From Halobacillus ihumii (GTDB lineage: Bacteria > Bacillota > Bacilli > Bacillales > Halobacillaceae), in assembly GCF_902726645.1 (NCBI RefSeq), contig NZ_CACVAO010000001.1, positions 806,001-870,000 of the forward strand: a stretch of DNA of 64,000 bases. Direction: 5' to 3'. Position numbers and translations under genes: made by a program. Shown piece after piece: positions 10,298 to 20,397 of this stretch. The stretch's first letter is position 1. Each line of letters opens with the position of its first letter. The notes under the pieces are model-generated. The model saw only the letters and a list, made by a program, of their open reading frames with translations, had not been told where the DNA came from and did not search any database.

Positions 10298-12283
10298 TCA
10301 TCCTTCCGCTTTAAGTTCCAAAATGATATCACGAAGCTCAGCCGCTCTTTCAAAGTCAAGGTCCTTAGCTGCCTGTTTCATTTCTGTCTCTAAATTATCA
10401 ACCAGCTCGGCGCGTTCTTTCTTTGTCATTTCTGAAGGTTTTTTCTCAGTCCCATAGGTGGTTGTGTCTTCAGCAACTTTGCTGACTTGAATCACATCAC
10501 GGATTTGCTTATTGATCGTTTTCGGAGTTATACCGTGTTGTTTATTGTAAGCAATTTGCTTTTCACGCCGACGATACGTTTCCTCAATCGCATATTGCAT
10601 GGATTTGGTCGTTTTATCGGCATACATAATAACAAGGCCATTTTCGTTACGAGCAGCACGACCAATGGTCTGGATTAGAGAACGATCCGAACGTAAGAAT
10701 CCTTCTTTATCCGCATCCAAAATCGTAACCAGTGATACCTCAGGAATATCGAGACCCTCCCGCAGCAGGTTAATCCCTACAAGAACATCATATTTACCAA
10801 GCCTCAGGTCCCTTATAATTTCAATTCGTTCAAACGTTTTAATTTCCGAATGAAGATAAGCAACTTTTATCCCTAGATCTTTCAAATAGTCAGTAAGGTC
10901 TTCAGACATTTTTTTCGTTAACGTTGTAACAAGCACCCGTTCATTACGTTCACTGCGCATGTTAATTTCGCCAACTAAATCATCAATCTGACCATGAATC
11001 GGACGAACTTCAATTTCTGGATCGAGCAGCCCTGTCGGTCGAATGATCTGCTCGGTTAACTTTTCAGTATGCTCCATCTCATAATTTCCGGGTGTAGCGG
11101 ATACATACGTAATCAAATTAATGTGCTTCTCAAATTCACCGAACGTCAACGGACGGTTATCAAGAGCTGAAGGAAGTCGAAAACCATGGTCCACGAGCAC
11201 CTGTTTTCGTGCCCGATCTCCGTTATACATGCCGCGAATTTGCGGAAGCATCACATGAGACTCATCCGCCATAATGAGAAAGTCATCAGGGAAGTAATCA
11301 AGCAGTGTATAAGGCATGGCTCCTTCTTCCCTGAACGTTAGATGGCGGGAGTAGTTCTCGATTCCAGAACAGAATCCCATTTCATTCATCATCTCTAAAT
11401 CGTAATTTGTCCGTTGTTCAAGCCGCTGTGCTTCCAACAGTTTATTTTGGTCTTTAAGCTCTTTTATTCTTGCATGCATTTCTTTTTCTATATTTTCGAT
11501 CGCCTTTTTTAACTTTTGCTCCCTTGTAACGAAGTGAGAGGCTGGGAAAATGGCAACATGTTCACGTTCGCCGACAATTTCCCCTGTCAGCACATCAATT
11601 TCACGAATACGATCTATTTCATCACCAAAGAATTCAACCCTGATGGCATGCTCTTCTTTTGAGGCTGGAATAATCTCAACAGAATCCCCTCTGACCCGAA
11701 AAGTTCCACGCTGGAAGTCAATATCATTGCGGGCATATTGAATATCGACGAGAAATCTGAGCAGTTCATCCCGATCCCGTTCCATACCTTGACGAATAGA
11801 AAGAACCTGACTGCTGTATTCTTCCGGAGAACCTAAACCGTATATACACGAAACACTTGCTACAATAATGACATCGTTTCTCTCAAACAAAGAAGTCGTT
11901 GCCGAATGACGCAGCTTGTCAATTTCATCATTGATGTTAGAATCCTTCTCAATAAATGTATCGGTCTGGGGCACATAAGCTTCCGGCTGATAGTAATCAT
12001 AGAAACTTACAAAGTACTCCACCGCATTGTTCGGGAAAAATTCCTTAAACTCACTATATAATTGACCTGCCAATGTCTTATTGTGAGCAATGATTAACGT
12101 TGGTTTATTCACCTGCTGAATTACATTGGACATTGTAAATGTTTTACCTGTACCTGTTGCACCGAGCAAGGTTTGGTGTTTTTCTCCACGCTCAATTCCA
12201 TCCACGAGTTCCTGGATGGCTTTCGGCTGATCGCCTTGCGGCTTATAATCAGATACTAATTCGAATCGATTCTCCGTTTCCAT
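10298..12283 (-). CDS. uvrB: Excinuclease ABC subunit B
   Basis: Helicase-like damage-verification subunit of nucleotide excision repair; it recruits UvrC for incision. The 661-residue protein has Walker [10 protein letters not shown] near residue 42, the [11 protein letters not shown] beta-hairpin, the D-E-S-H motif II, helicase motif [11 protein letters not shown], and a C-terminal UVR domain (E-L-R-D-I-I). A GGAGG site precedes ATG 12283. A LexA/DinR-type operator about 70 bases upstream indicates SOS induction of uvrBA. Confidence 0.99.
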   Translation of the reverse strand: METENRFELVSDYKPQGDQPKAIQELVDGIERGEKHQTLLGATGTGKTFTMSNVIQQVNKPTLIIAHNKTLAGQLYSEFKEFFPNNAVEYFVSFYDYYQPEAYVPQTDTFIEKDSNINDEIDKLRHSATTSLFERNDVIIVASVSCIYGLGSPEEYSSQVLSIRQGMERDRDELLRFLVDIQYARNDIDFQRGTFRVRGDSVEIIPASKEEHAIRVEFFGDEIDRIREIDVLTGEIVGEREHVAIFPASHFVTREQKLKKAIENIEKEMHARIKELKDQNKLLEAQRLEQRTNYDLEMMNEMGFCSGIENYSRHLTFREEGAMPYTLLDYFPDDFLIMADESHVMLPQIRGMYNGDRARKQVLVDHGFRLPSALDNRPLTFGEFEKHINLITYVSATPGNYEMEHTEKLTEQIIRPTGLLDPEIEVRPIHGQIDDLVGEINMRSERNERVLVTTLTKKMSEDLTDYLKDLGIKVAYLHSEIKTFERIEIIRDLRLGKYDVLVGINLLREGLDIPEVSLVTILDADKEGFLRSDRSLIQTIGRAARNENGLVIMYADKTTKSMQYAIEETYRRREKQIAYNKQHGITPKTINKQIRDVIQVSKVAEDTTTYGTEKKPSEMTKKERAELVDNLETEMKQAAKDLDFERAAELRDIILELKAEG

Positions 12284-12352
12284 GTGGACAACCTCCGTTC
12301 ATACGCTATTCATCAATAGTCTACCACAATAGTTTACCATTCTAACATAAAA

Positions 12353-12366
12353 CGAACAAACATTCG
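12353..12366. promoter_or_regulatory. LexA (DinR) box upstream of uvrB
   Basis: CGAACAAACATTCG matches the Bacillus SOS operator CGAAC-N4-GTTCG with one mismatch, 70-83 bases before uvrB. A possible sigma-A promoter (TTGTTC, 17 bases, TAAACT) on the minus strand has its -35 inside the box. Repression by LexA is inferred from family knowledge. Confidence 0.72.
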
Positions 12367-12501
12367 GTTTATTTTTTTGCAATAAGGGGTCATGGGCATT
12401 AACAGCTAGTGAATTGCACAAACACATCACCTAATTGCACATAAAATTACAGAATTGTATTTTTGCCAGATTCATTGCACATTTAGGAAAAAATTCAAAA
12501 A

Positions 12502-12798
12502 AGAGACTGGGACATAAGTAAAACAATGAAGTCAAAAAACGAACGAAATAAAATTGAATAGTATAAACGCAAATCATTAGCGTAGTCAAAATACGAAGAC
12601 TCCTGTGGGAACAGCACGAGTCGAAGATCCCGCAGGAAAGCGTTCTTTGCTTTCTGAGGAAACTGAGGCCGTGCCCACGGAAAGCGAAGTATTTTGACGG
12701 AGCGATGGGGAAAATTTCTTTCTTGTCATACAAATAATCCGAACTAATTCAATCGTTCGGATTATTTTATACTTAATTCAGTTTTGTCTCAGCCTCTT
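12502..12798. repeat. Intergenic MITE-like element, copy 1
   Basis: A 297-bp element between uvrB and prfC. The ends are inverted repeats (AGAGACTGGGACATAA and TTTTGTCTCAGCCTCT). The core holds TAGTCAAAATACG, GACTCCTGTGGGAAC, GATCCCGCAGG, GCCGTGCCCACGGAAAGCG and TTTTGACGGAGCGATGG. It shares this whole layout with the copies at 57459-57752 (same orientation) and 34938-35293 (reverse). No transposase is encoded. The ORFs that cross it are fortuitous. Confidence 0.82.
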
Positions 12799-12808
12799 CA
12801 CGGTTCTA

Positions 12809-14392
12809 TTATTGATAGGACTGATCGTATTGATTCACTTCAAACAAATCAATCAATTCTATATCCTCATGTTTATCTTCAAACCAACGCAGTGAGAAAT
12901 CATTTTTAAACAACACAAGTGGATTTCCTTCGCGGTCAACGGCAAGCATATTCCGTTCATCGAACATGGATTCATCTACTTGATCTTCCGAAAGCCAACG
13001 AGGGATCCTCTCACCAATTGAGGTTAACTCTACTTCGACATTGTACTCATTTTTCATTCGATATTCAAATACCTCATACTGAAGCTCTCCAACGGCTCCA
13101 ATAATATAGTCTTCGAATCGATAACGCTTGAATAACTGAATGGCTCCTTCTTGCACAAGCTGCTCCAATCCTTTTTTAAACTGCTTCGACTTCATTACGT
13201 TCTTTGCTGTCACTTTTTTGAATAGCTCAGGCGGGAACTGCGGAAGCTCATCGTATTCGAAGTTTTGTTTTCCGGTCACAATCGTATCGCCAATCCGGTA
13301 GATGTTCGGATCATAAATTCCGATAATATCCCCGGCGTAACCTTCTTCAACCGTGCCTCGTGAGGAAGCGACAAACTGCTGCGACTGGGCAAGCTTGAAT
13401 GTCTTCCCTGTTCTTGACAGCGTCACATTCATTCCTCGTTCAAACTTTCCTGAACATATTCGAACAAATGCTATTCGGTCCCGATGCTGAGGGTTCATAT
13501 TGGCTTGAATTTTGAAAACAAAGCCGGAGAATTCTTCATGATCAGGTGAGACGATTCCTTCAGTGGAACGCCGCGGAGCCGGTTCCGGTGCGAAGTCGAT
13601 AAAGGTATTGAAAAAGGTTTCCACACCAAATGGCGCAAGCGCACTCCCGAAAAAGACAGGCGTCTGGTCGCCCTTCATCACTTTTTCCAGATCAAAACCA
13701 TCTCCTGCTTCATCGACGAGCATCATCTCATCTTCTGCCTCTTGAAAAGTCGGATCTTCAGTTAACTCTTTATGACGATCCAGTTGATCGTACGGGATAT
13801 ACGTCTCTTCTTCGTTCCCTGTGAATTGCACAAACTGCTCGTTGTGACGATCAAACACACCTAAGAAACGTTTGCCCATACCTGCAGGCCATGTCATCGG
13901 ATACGTTTCGATATTCAGGGTGGATTCAATCTCCTCCATTAATTCGAGAGGTTCACGTCCTTCACGGTCCATTTTATTGATAAACGTAAAAATCGGAATT
14001 CCGCGCATTTTACATACCTTGAAGAGTTTAAGAGTTTGAGCCTCTATCCCTTTCGTACCGTCAATAACCATCACAACACTATCAACCGCCGTTAACGTTC
14101 TGTACGTATCTTCACTGAAATCTTCGTGACCAGGTGTATCCAGAATATTAACCTGGTAGTCTTTATAAGGAAAGTTCATAACACTTGAGGTAACAGAGAT
14201 TCCACGCTGCTTTTCAATTTCCATCCAATCAGATGTCGCAAATTTGCCCGATTTCTTCCCTTTAACCGTCCCTGCTGAACGAATCAAATTACCAAATAAC
14301 AGCATCTTTTCAGTTATCGTTGTTTTCCCTGCATCAGGGTGAGAAATAATCGCAAATGTGCGACGTTTCTTCATTTCATTTTTTATCGTCAT
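12809..14392 (-). CDS. prfC: Peptide chain release factor 3
   Basis: Translational GTPase that recycles RF1/RF2 from the ribosome after peptide release. The 527-residue protein has G1 [10 protein letters not shown]2 region [10 protein letters not shown]3 D-T-P-G-H-E-D and G4 N-K-M-D, characteristic of RF3 as opposed to EF-G. I place the start at ATG 14392 because the in-frame TTG further upstream lies within the GGAGGATATC ribosome site. The gene appears monocistronic, with a MITE-like repeat directly downstream. Confidence 0.97.
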   Translation of the reverse strand: MTIKNEMKKRRTFAIISHPDAGKTTITEKMLLFGNLIRSAGTVKGKKSGKFATSDWMEIEKQRGISVTSSVMNFPYKDYQVNILDTPGHEDFSEDTYRTLTAVDSVVMVIDGTKGIEAQTLKLFKVCKMRGIPIFTFINKMDREGREPLELMEEIESTLNIETYPMTWPAGMGKRFLGVFDRHNEQFVQFTGNEEETYIPYDQLDRHKELTEDPTFQEAEDEMMLVDEAGDGFDLEKVMKGDQTPVFFGSALAPFGVETFFNTFIDFAPEPAPRRSTEGIVSPDHEEFSGFVFKIQANMNPQHRDRIAFVRICSGKFERGMNVTLSRTGKTFKLAQSQQFVASSRGTVEEGYAGDIIGIYDPNIYRIGDTIVTGKQNFEYDELPQFPPELFKKVTAKNVMKSKQFKKGLEQLVQEGAIQLFKRYRFEDYIIGAVGELQYEVFEYRMKNEYNVEVELTSIGERIPRWLSEDQVDESMFDERNMLAVDREGNPLVLFKNDFSLRWFEDKHEDIELIDLFEVNQYDQSYQ

Positions 14393-14723
14393 CGTGATAT
14401 CCTCCAAATCGTAGTCTCTTTCATTCTATATGCTTCAGGCAGGATATACGTATCACATTGGCCTCTTCACTCCATACAAAAACCGCTCACCCGAAGCAAG
14501 CGGTCTTCTGAATTTATCTTACTCCATACACTAGAAAGTAGCACAACCCACCCATAAAATCAATCCTGGAATTCCCTTCCACCTCAGGTCATCCAAAAAT
14601 TGGATGACCTGAGGTGGAAGAAAATGTATTAACTTAGGTTGAAGAAAGAAATAGTGAGTCGGGGAAGAAATGTTACCCCTTATCCTGTTATAATATAAAA
14701 AAAGATAGTTAGGATGCCATTTT
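14393..14723. other. Intergenic region prfC / SNF2 gene with two hairpins
   Basis: A 331-bp divergent intergenic region. It holds a terminator-like hairpin at 14482-14504 (ACCGCT...AGCGGT, T-run on the minus strand) located upstream of prfC, and a perfect 21-bp inverted repeat at 14576-14620. I see no protein-coding gene. Promoters for both flanking genes must lie here, but I cannot pick them with confidence. Confidence 0.6.
14576..14620. repeat. Perfect 21-bp inverted repeat with 3-base loop
   Basis: CTTCCACCTCAGGTCATCCAA is followed by AAA and its exact reverse complement, 104 bases before the SNF2 helicase start. There is no strong T-run on either side, so it is not a clear terminator. 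A protein-binding palindrome or an RNA hairpin are both possible. Confidence 0.85.
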
Positions 14724-17700
14724 ATGCAGTCATACCTTTTACAACCTAATGATATTAAGAAAATAACTGGTGCCACGTTTTATGAACGGGGCAAAGACTA
14801 CTACAATAAAGGGAAAGTGTACGGCCTTTCTCACAATAGCGCCATCAGATCGTGGCGTGCAGTAGTAACGGGTACTCATGACTATGAAGTACGCGTTTTC
14901 TTTTTTGAGGACGATGATCTGGAAGCTACTTGCGAATGTCCTGCTTATGATTCCTATTATAGCTGTAAGCACATCGCAGCCGTACTGTTAGCAATTCGTG
15001 AGCAAGCCATTGTGCAAGCAGCACCCAAAATGAAAACAGCTTCACCTTCAAAAGAACATTTTTCTTCCATGAATCACGATCGATTATTCGCGAAACGACT
15101 CTCAGAAGCATTTCGTAACAGACAGGAAAACAGGCATGCACGATCCGTGAAACGACCATTGCAAATCCAATATTTCCTGCATGTTCAGTCCCTATTAGGA
15201 AGTAAGAGTCTCGGAATTGAACTTAAGCTGGGGGAAAGCTATTCTTACGTAATCAAAGATATACGTCAACTTCTCCATCATGTGCAGCGAGAAGAATCTT
15301 ATAAAATTTCTAAAAAGTTCAGCTATGATCCTGCCGAACATTATTTTACGGACAACGATGAGCAAATTCTTAACTCACTCTTAAAAGCTTATGAACAAGA
15401 GCTTTTTTATGATCGGCACTGGAATAGCGGGGAACAGAAAATATTAGCCATCCCCCCTTCACTCGCGCCAAAATTACTTCAAATGCTTGAATCAGCAGAT
15501 TGTGAAGTCATCGAACGAGGAGAAAAAGTTGGGTCTTTACAAGTTGAAAAGGAATTCCCCGAGCTTTCCTTTTATATTTCTGAAGAGCGAGGAAGCTATC
15601 ACATGCACATGAACCAGCTTAAAACTTTTGAGTATGTGAAAGATTATCACATGCTCTATAAAAAGGCTTGCTTTTATCTTCTTGATCAAACAAAAGAAGA
15701 GATTGTTCAAACCTTGCACGCTCTTCTGCCTTACAATTCAAACGGAAACCATACAGTCGGCCAGGCAGATATGGAAGGGATCGTATCGTATGTCCTGCCA
15801 GAGCTAGAATCAATTGCTCACGTTCAATTAAACAAGACCGCCCAAGAAAAAATAATCCAGGAAGAACTCAAGCCTAAAGCTTATCTCGACTTTGCAGACT
15901 GGGCCCTTACCGTTGATGTCCAATTTCATTACGGTGAACATATGATCCAGCCTTTTAAGCAATCGCATGATTCAAATCAAGTGATCGTTCAACGCGATAG
16001 CGATACAGAACAGGCCATCATCCAAATCATTGAGCAAGCCGAATTTAAGTTTGACGGCGAAACCGTTTATATTGAAGAGGAAGAAGAGCTTGAAGAGTTT
16101 ATGAGTGTCTATCTTCCAAGACTGCAGGATCTGGCAGAAGTGTACACCTCTTCTTCAGTACGCTCCTTGCTCGACGACCAGCATCGTGAGTTGATTCCAT
16201 CCGTACAAATCGAAGAGGATGGCAGCTGGCTTGATATTCGTTTTGGAATAGAAGGGATATCAGATGATGATGTCACTGCTGCACTAAAAGCGGCCATCGA
16301 ACGAAAGAAATATTACCGATTGTCGGACGGGGCCTTTTTGTCTCTTTCATCCGATTCCTTTGAGCGCTTTCAAAGACTGGCAGATGAACTTGATTTAACG
16401 ACCACCGATATTGACGATCACTCGTTACAAGTAGCTAAAGTACGCAGCCTTCAAGTTGACGAAGCTCTTCAGCTTGAAGCCAAGGAACGGAATGAGCGTT
16501 TCGATCAACTCGTTCAGCGACTGCGCTCCCCTCAGTCACTCATGATTGATCCGCCTGACCAATTAGAAGCGGACCTTCGCACTTACCAGCTGACTGGCTT
16601 TCGCTGGCTTAAGACACTGGCTTCCTATGGATTAGGCGGTGTATTAGCTGACGATATGGGGTTAGGGAAAACAATCCAGAGTATCGCCTTTCTTCTCTAT
16701 GAAAAAGAAGCACAGCTCATGGACAATCCCGCTTTAATTGTTGCACCCGCTTCCCTTGTTTACAATTGGAAAAAGGAATTTGAGAAGTTCTCTCCATCGT
16801 TATCTATTCAAGTCATTACGGGAGATCCTCTCACGAGAAAGGATCAAATTGAACAAAGTATGGCTGATGTGCTCATCACCTCGTATCCATTACTAAGACA
16901 GGATGCACCCGCTTATAAACAAAGAACTTTCCACGCCATGATCTTAGACGAAGCTCAGGCGATAAAGAATGAGGCAACGAAAACAGCCCAGGCTGTGCGC
17001 GGTCTCCAGGCAAAGCACCGTTTTGCCTTAAGCGGCACACCAATCGAGAATTCTTTGCATGAACTATGGTCCTTATTTCGTACGATTATGCCAGGCTTTT
17101 ATTCAAGCAAGAAGAAGTTTCTTCAAATGAAGCCAGAGAAAATCGCCCGCATGACACGTCCATTTATTTTAAGAAGGATGAAAAATGAGGTGTTGGAAGA
17201 GCTTCCAGATAAGATTGAGACCGTGCAGTATTCCGAACTGACACGGCCGCAAAAAGAAGTTTATTTAGCTTATTTAGAAAAAATTCAAGCCGATATGCAA
17301 AAAACTATTGCCCAAAAAGGATTCCAGCGGGGTAAATTAGAAATCCTGGCCGGACTGACACGCCTGCGCCAAATTTGCTGCCATCCCTCTTTATTCCTGG
17401 AAAACTATGAAGGAGAATCAGGCAAGCTCGAGCAGCTTAAAGAACTTGTTGCCGAACTAAAGGGCGGGGGCCATCGTATCCTTATTTTCTCCCAATTCTC
17501 AAGCATGCTTAAAATACTTCATCAGGAGCTGACCGAAACAGGACTGGACGCTTTTTACCTGGACGGACAAACGAAAAGTGAGCAGCGGGTAGAAATGGTT
17601 GAGCGATTCAACGAAGGAGAAAATGATGCTTTTCTTATTTCCCTAAAAGCTGGAGGCACAGGCCTAAACCTTACGGGCGCAGATACAGTCATCCTCTATG

Positions 17701-17927
17701 ATTTATGGTGGAACCCGGCGATCGAGGAGCAAGCGGCTGGCCGGGCACATCGAATTGGCCAAGAAAAAGTCGTCCAGGTGATCCGGATGATTTCTGAAGG
17801 AACGATTGAAGAACGTATCCACCAACTTCAGCAAAAGAAACGTGATTTAGTTGACCAAATTATCCAGCCAGGTGAATCCATGCTCACATCATTAAGCGAA
17901 AAGGAAATCCGCGAACTGTTTCAATAA
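14724..17927 (+). CDS. SWIM zinc-finger SNF2-family helicase (YwqA-like)
   Basis: A 1067-residue Snf2/Rad54-like DNA translocase. The N terminus carries a SWIM zinc finger with C70-x-C72-x8-C81-x-H83. A long acidic and helical middle region (about 100-600) resembles bacterial SNF2-associated domains. The ATPase follows: Q-L-T-G-F-R-W-L, Walker A D-D-M-G-L-G-K-T, motif II D-E-A-Q, then the helicase C domain with G-G-T-G-L-N-L-T and motif VI A-A-G-R-A-H-R-I-G-Q. Bacterial members may remodel RNA polymerase or protein-DNA complexes; the exact role is unknown. ATG 14724 has only a weak ribosome site. Transcribed alone, ending at a strong terminator. Confidence 0.92.
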   Translation: MQSYLLQPNDIKKITGATFYERGKDYYNKGKVYGLSHNSAIRSWRAVVTGTHDYEVRVFFFEDDDLEATCECPAYDSYYSCKHIAAVLLAIREQAIVQAAPKMKTASPSKEHFSSMNHDRLFAKRLSEAFRNRQENRHARSVKRPLQIQYFLHVQSLLGSKSLGIELKLGESYSYVIKDIRQLLHHVQREESYKISKKFSYDPAEHYFTDNDEQILNSLLKAYEQELFYDRHWNSGEQKILAIPPSLAPKLLQMLESADCEVIERGEKVGSLQVEKEFPELSFYISEERGSYHMHMNQLKTFEYVKDYHMLYKKACFYLLDQTKEEIVQTLHALLPYNSNGNHTVGQADMEGIVSYVLPELESIAHVQLNKTAQEKIIQEELKPKAYLDFADWALTVDVQFHYGEHMIQPFKQSHDSNQVIVQRDSDTEQAIIQIIEQAEFKFDGETVYIEEEEELEEFMSVYLPRLQDLAEVYTSSSVRSLLDDQHRELIPSVQIEEDGSWLDIRFGIEGISDDDVTAALKAAIERKKYYRLSDGAFLSLSSDSFERFQRLADELDLTTTDIDDHSLQVAKVRSLQVDEALQLEAKERNERFDQLVQRLRSPQSLMIDPPDQLEADLRTYQLTGFRWLKTLASYGLGGVLADDMGLGKTIQSIAFLLYEKEAQLMDNPALIVAPASLVYNWKKEFEKFSPSLSIQVITGDPLTRKDQIEQSMADVLITSYPLLRQDAPAYKQRTFHAMILDEAQAIKNEATKTAQAVRGLQAKHRFALSGTPIENSLHELWSLFRTIMPGFYSSKKKFLQMKPEKIARMTRPFILRRMKNEVLEELPDKIETVQYSELTRPQKEVYLAYLEKIQADMQKTIAQKGFQRGKLEILAGLTRLRQICCHPSLFLENYEGESGKLEQLKELVAELKGGGHRILIFSQFSSMLKILHQELTETGLDAFYLDGQTKSEQRVEMVERFNEGENDAFLISLKAGGTGLNLTGADTVILYDLWWNPAIEEQAAGRAHRIGQEKVVQVIRMISEGTIEERIHQLQQKKRDLVDQIIQPGESMLTSLSEKEIRELFQ

Positions 17928-17955
17928 TGGAACACTCTGCCTTATAAGTTAGCAT

Positions 17956-18003
17956 AAAAGCTGGCTCCAGTAAGTCCCAAACTTATTCGGAACCAGCTTT
18001 TTA
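17956..18003 (+). terminator. Terminator after SNF2 helicase gene
   Basis: Stem AAAAGCTGG...CCAGCTTTT followed by T residues on the plus strand, 29 bases after the stop codon. Confidence 0.88.
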
Positions 18004-18009
18004 TCATCA

Positions 18010-18043
18010 TAAAAACGCTGTGAAAGATTACCTCTCACAGCGC
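18010..18043 (-). terminator. Terminator after the ctaA-like gene
   Basis: Stem CGCTGTGA...TCACAGCG followed by TTTTT on the minus strand, directly after the heme A synthase-like gene. Confidence 0.85.
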
Positions 18044-18047
18044 CGGT

Positions 18048-18932
18048 TTATGATATTCCTTTTTTATCTAACTTGAACCAATACCCACCGAGAATACTAC
18101 CGCCGATTACTGTAGTAATTGTAGAAATGATCATATGAAGCGAGGAAGCAATGACTACATTTCCTGTCACTACAATGATAAACCCTACGACAGCATTGGA
18201 CAAAATCGAAATCAAATACAACCATGATAAGGTTACATGGTATTTAAATTTAGATGCATAGATAACAAACCAGATGGCCGCAACGAATATGACCACTGTA
18301 GCTACCCAGTGAAGGGAATAAATCATATTTGCAATAGCTTCACTTCTGATTAGATACTCCATGGCGGGAATATCCAATAGTACATTACTAGCCGCACTAT
18401 GTTTAAAGAATGCTCCTAATATGATTTGTATCATATATATGGAAAACCCAATTAAAAAAGCGCGGTAACTCATGCTCACCGTCGACCAGCTCGCCTTATC
18501 CAGTTCAACTTTATCGTTATGAAGACTGTAGCTGAGCAGAACTAAGATCAGTAAGAGCACCTGACTGAATGTCACATCAAGAGTTGTGAACCCAGGAGGT
18601 GTACCCAGTAAAACATTAAAGCCGCCGATCAATGATTGAAAGACCAGCATACCAAGACTCATGACTGCCAAAACAAAGACAGAACGCCTTTCCCGATGCT
18701 TTGCAATGGCTCCCACGGCATTAACAAACGTCAACATTGCTAATAACGGCACCATTAAGCGATGGGAATATTCGATGATCACGTGATAATTTGTAATATC
18801 CGGAAAGACTGAACCATTACATAACGGCCATGTCGTTCCGCAAGCATCACCTGAATCCGTTGCTACAACCAGATTTCCAAGGATGAGCGCAAGAAAAGTG
18901 ATGAATGTAGTTAAAATGGAGAATTTCTTCAT
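18048..18932 (-). CDS. COX15/CtaA family heme A synthase-like protein
   Basis: Integral membrane protein that would convert heme O to heme A for cytochrome oxidase. The 294-residue protein has about eight membrane helices arranged as two four-helix halves. It shows the cysteine pair in G-D-A-C-G-T-T-W-P-L-C-N-G, the following E-Y-S-H-R heme ligand region, and further histidines (S-L-H-W, S-L-H-M) in the C-terminal half. Canonical ctaA in Bacillus lies beside ctaB and the oxidase genes; here it is alone. It may be a second paralogue or a relocated single copy, which this window cannot decide. Confidence 0.85.
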   Translation of the reverse strand: MKKFSILTTFITFLALILGNLVVATDSGDACGTTWPLCNGSVFPDITNYHVIIEYSHRLMVPLLAMLTFVNAVGAIAKHRERRSVFVLAVMSLGMLVFQSLIGGFNVLLGTPPGFTTLDVTFSQVLLLILVLLSYSLHNDKVELDKASWSTVSMSYRAFLIGFSIYMIQIILGAFFKHSAASNVLLDIPAMEYLIRSEAIANMIYSLHWVATVVIFVAAIWFVIYASKFKYHVTLSWLYLISILSNAVVGFIIVVTGNVVIASSLHMIISTITTVIGGSILGGYWFKLDKKGIS

Positions 18933-19691
18933 CGTCTTACCCTTTCTCTATTGAAAATAATAATGAGTAATAAATGTCCTATCTATCAAATCATATCATG
19001 AAACAGCCTGAAACAAGAGTACAATGTGTACACATCCCCATGAAATTTTTGTGAACGAGCTCCTTCACTACTAGATAGCTGAAAAAACTTATATCTGCCC
19101 ATCCCTTTTTAACCATTTATAATCGGTATAAGCTTGTTTAGTCTCAAATAAAAAAGGGAATGAGTCAATTTCATAATGACCCTTTTACTAAAGATAAATA
19201 CTGAAGATAACTTCCGGGGTCTCGCCAGTCTTTCCTTTCCCGTAGGAGTCTCGCAGTTTCCCACCCCCATTTCGATAATGAGATGAACGGAACCAACTTA
19301 ATAAAAATAGGAACTGTGCCTTTGCGAAAGTCTATTGAATAATTGTATTAATAAACCGCAATAGAAGGGTCACTTAGAGATGATTCCGAAAAAACGTATG
19401 GCAAGGTGAGATGGGGAAGGGGGAGACTCCTGTGGGATTAAAGTACAGGGTGAGATCCCGGAAGGCGGCAGCCTGAGGAAGCTCACCGTACTCCCACGGA
19501 AAGCGACTCCTCCCCCATCTCCCCTTCGCCACTCAGACATTCGGAATCGAATTTCTCGAGATACTGGCACTAACCTAATAAAATTATTTCAAATTATCTA
19601 CTTTCCTAGTCTTGGGAGGTGCTTCCATTTTTACTTGCCAAACACCTTGCCTTGCAAAGGCAAATGCAAAGCTTGAAAGGAGCGGATTGAA
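18933..19691. other. Long intergenic region with a folded repeat
   Basis: About 760 bp without a convincing gene. It contains the inverted-repeat element at 19382-19548 and a weak imperfect hairpin near 19150-19190 (AAAGGG...CCCTTT). ORFs that cross the element have no family resemblance and no ribosome site. The HAD gene has its ribosome site (AAAGGAG) at the right end. Confidence 0.6.
19382..19548. repeat. Palindromic intergenic element, distant relative of the MITE-like repeat
   Basis: The ends pair (GATTCCGA with TCGGAATC), as do inner arms (GAGATGGGG with CCCCATCTC). The core shares GACTCCTGTGGGA, GATCCCG and CCCACGGAAAGCGA with the elements at 12.5 and 57.5 kb, but the flanking modules and the GGCTGGGACA ends are missing. 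It could fold into one long hairpin. Confidence 0.68.
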
Positions 19692-20351
19692 ATGAATTAC
19701 CAGGCTTATGTTTTTGATGCCTATGGAACTTTGTTTGATGTGCACTCGGTGAAAGATGCGATACACCGCAGTTATCCAGAGAAAGGTCCCGATATTAGTA
19801 AAGACTGGCGAGACCGCCAAATTCATTATTGTATGATTCGCCAGCTTATTCAGGGATATCGCCCCTTTGATCTGGTTACAAAATGGGCCCTAATAGATGC
19901 CCTGGCTGCGAATGATGCAGACTATAATGAAGAAACGATTGAGCAGCTTATGAACCAATATCAACGTCTGGAGCCTTACAATGAGGTTTCCCAGCTGGCT
20001 GTGAATAACCCGCATAAAGAATTGACGATATTCTCTAATGGAACACGTTCAATGCTGCACCCTTTACTGGAGAATAACCAACTTACGAATAGCTTCTCTC
20101 TTATTAGTGCAGATGATCCAAAGGTTTATAAACCGCATCCTGATGCTTATCGTTTTGCGCAAGAGAAACTGAACCAGGAAAAGGAAGACATTCTTTTCTT
20201 CTCCAGTAACCCTTGGGATATTGCCGGTGCTGCACAATACGGTTTTCATACAGCCTGGGTAAATCGTAATCAGGCTAAGTGGCCTGAACTTGGGCTGCAG
20301 CCGACCCATACGCTTAAAAACCTTTCCCATATACCAGACAAAAGTTCATAA
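19692..20351 (+). CDS. Haloacid dehalogenase, type II (HAD family)
   Basis: Predicted (S)-2-haloacid dehalogenase-type hydrolase of 219 residues. The active-site motifs of the type II class are present: nucleophile Asp in V-F-D-A-Y-G-T-L-F-D, the D-W-R-D-R-Q arginine segment, serine in F-S-N-G-T, lysine in Y-K-P-H-P and S-S-N-P-W-D-I-A-G-A near the C terminus. The family hydrolyses 2-haloalkanoates, but many members act on other substrates. ATG 19692 follows AAAGGAGCGG. It is a single-gene unit ending at the 20359-20392 hairpin. Confidence 0.88.
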   Translation: MNYQAYVFDAYGTLFDVHSVKDAIHRSYPEKGPDISKDWRDRQIHYCMIRQLIQGYRPFDLVTKWALIDALAANDADYNEETIEQLMNQYQRLEPYNEVSQLAVNNPHKELTIFSNGTRSMLHPLLENNQLTNSFSLISADDPKVYKPHPDAYRFAQEKLNQEKEDILFFSSNPWDIAGAAQYGFHTAWVNRNQAKWPELGLQPTHTLKNLSHIPDKSS

Positions 20352-20358
20352 AAAGAAT

Positions 20359-20392
20359 GGCTTCGGACCAAGCTCAAAACAGGTCCGAAGCC
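20359..20392. terminator. Bidirectional terminator between HAD and GGDEF genes
   Basis: Stem GGCTTCGGACC...GGTCCGAAGCC between converging genes. The T-rich tail is clearer on the minus strand. Confidence 0.85.
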
Positions 20393-20397
20393 ACCCT

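Noticed and set aside
12431..12733. 100-residue minus-strand open frame in the 12.5-kb repeat
   Set aside because: It is encoded by the repeat itself and its tail, is not conserved in frame in the other copies, and has no ribosome site.
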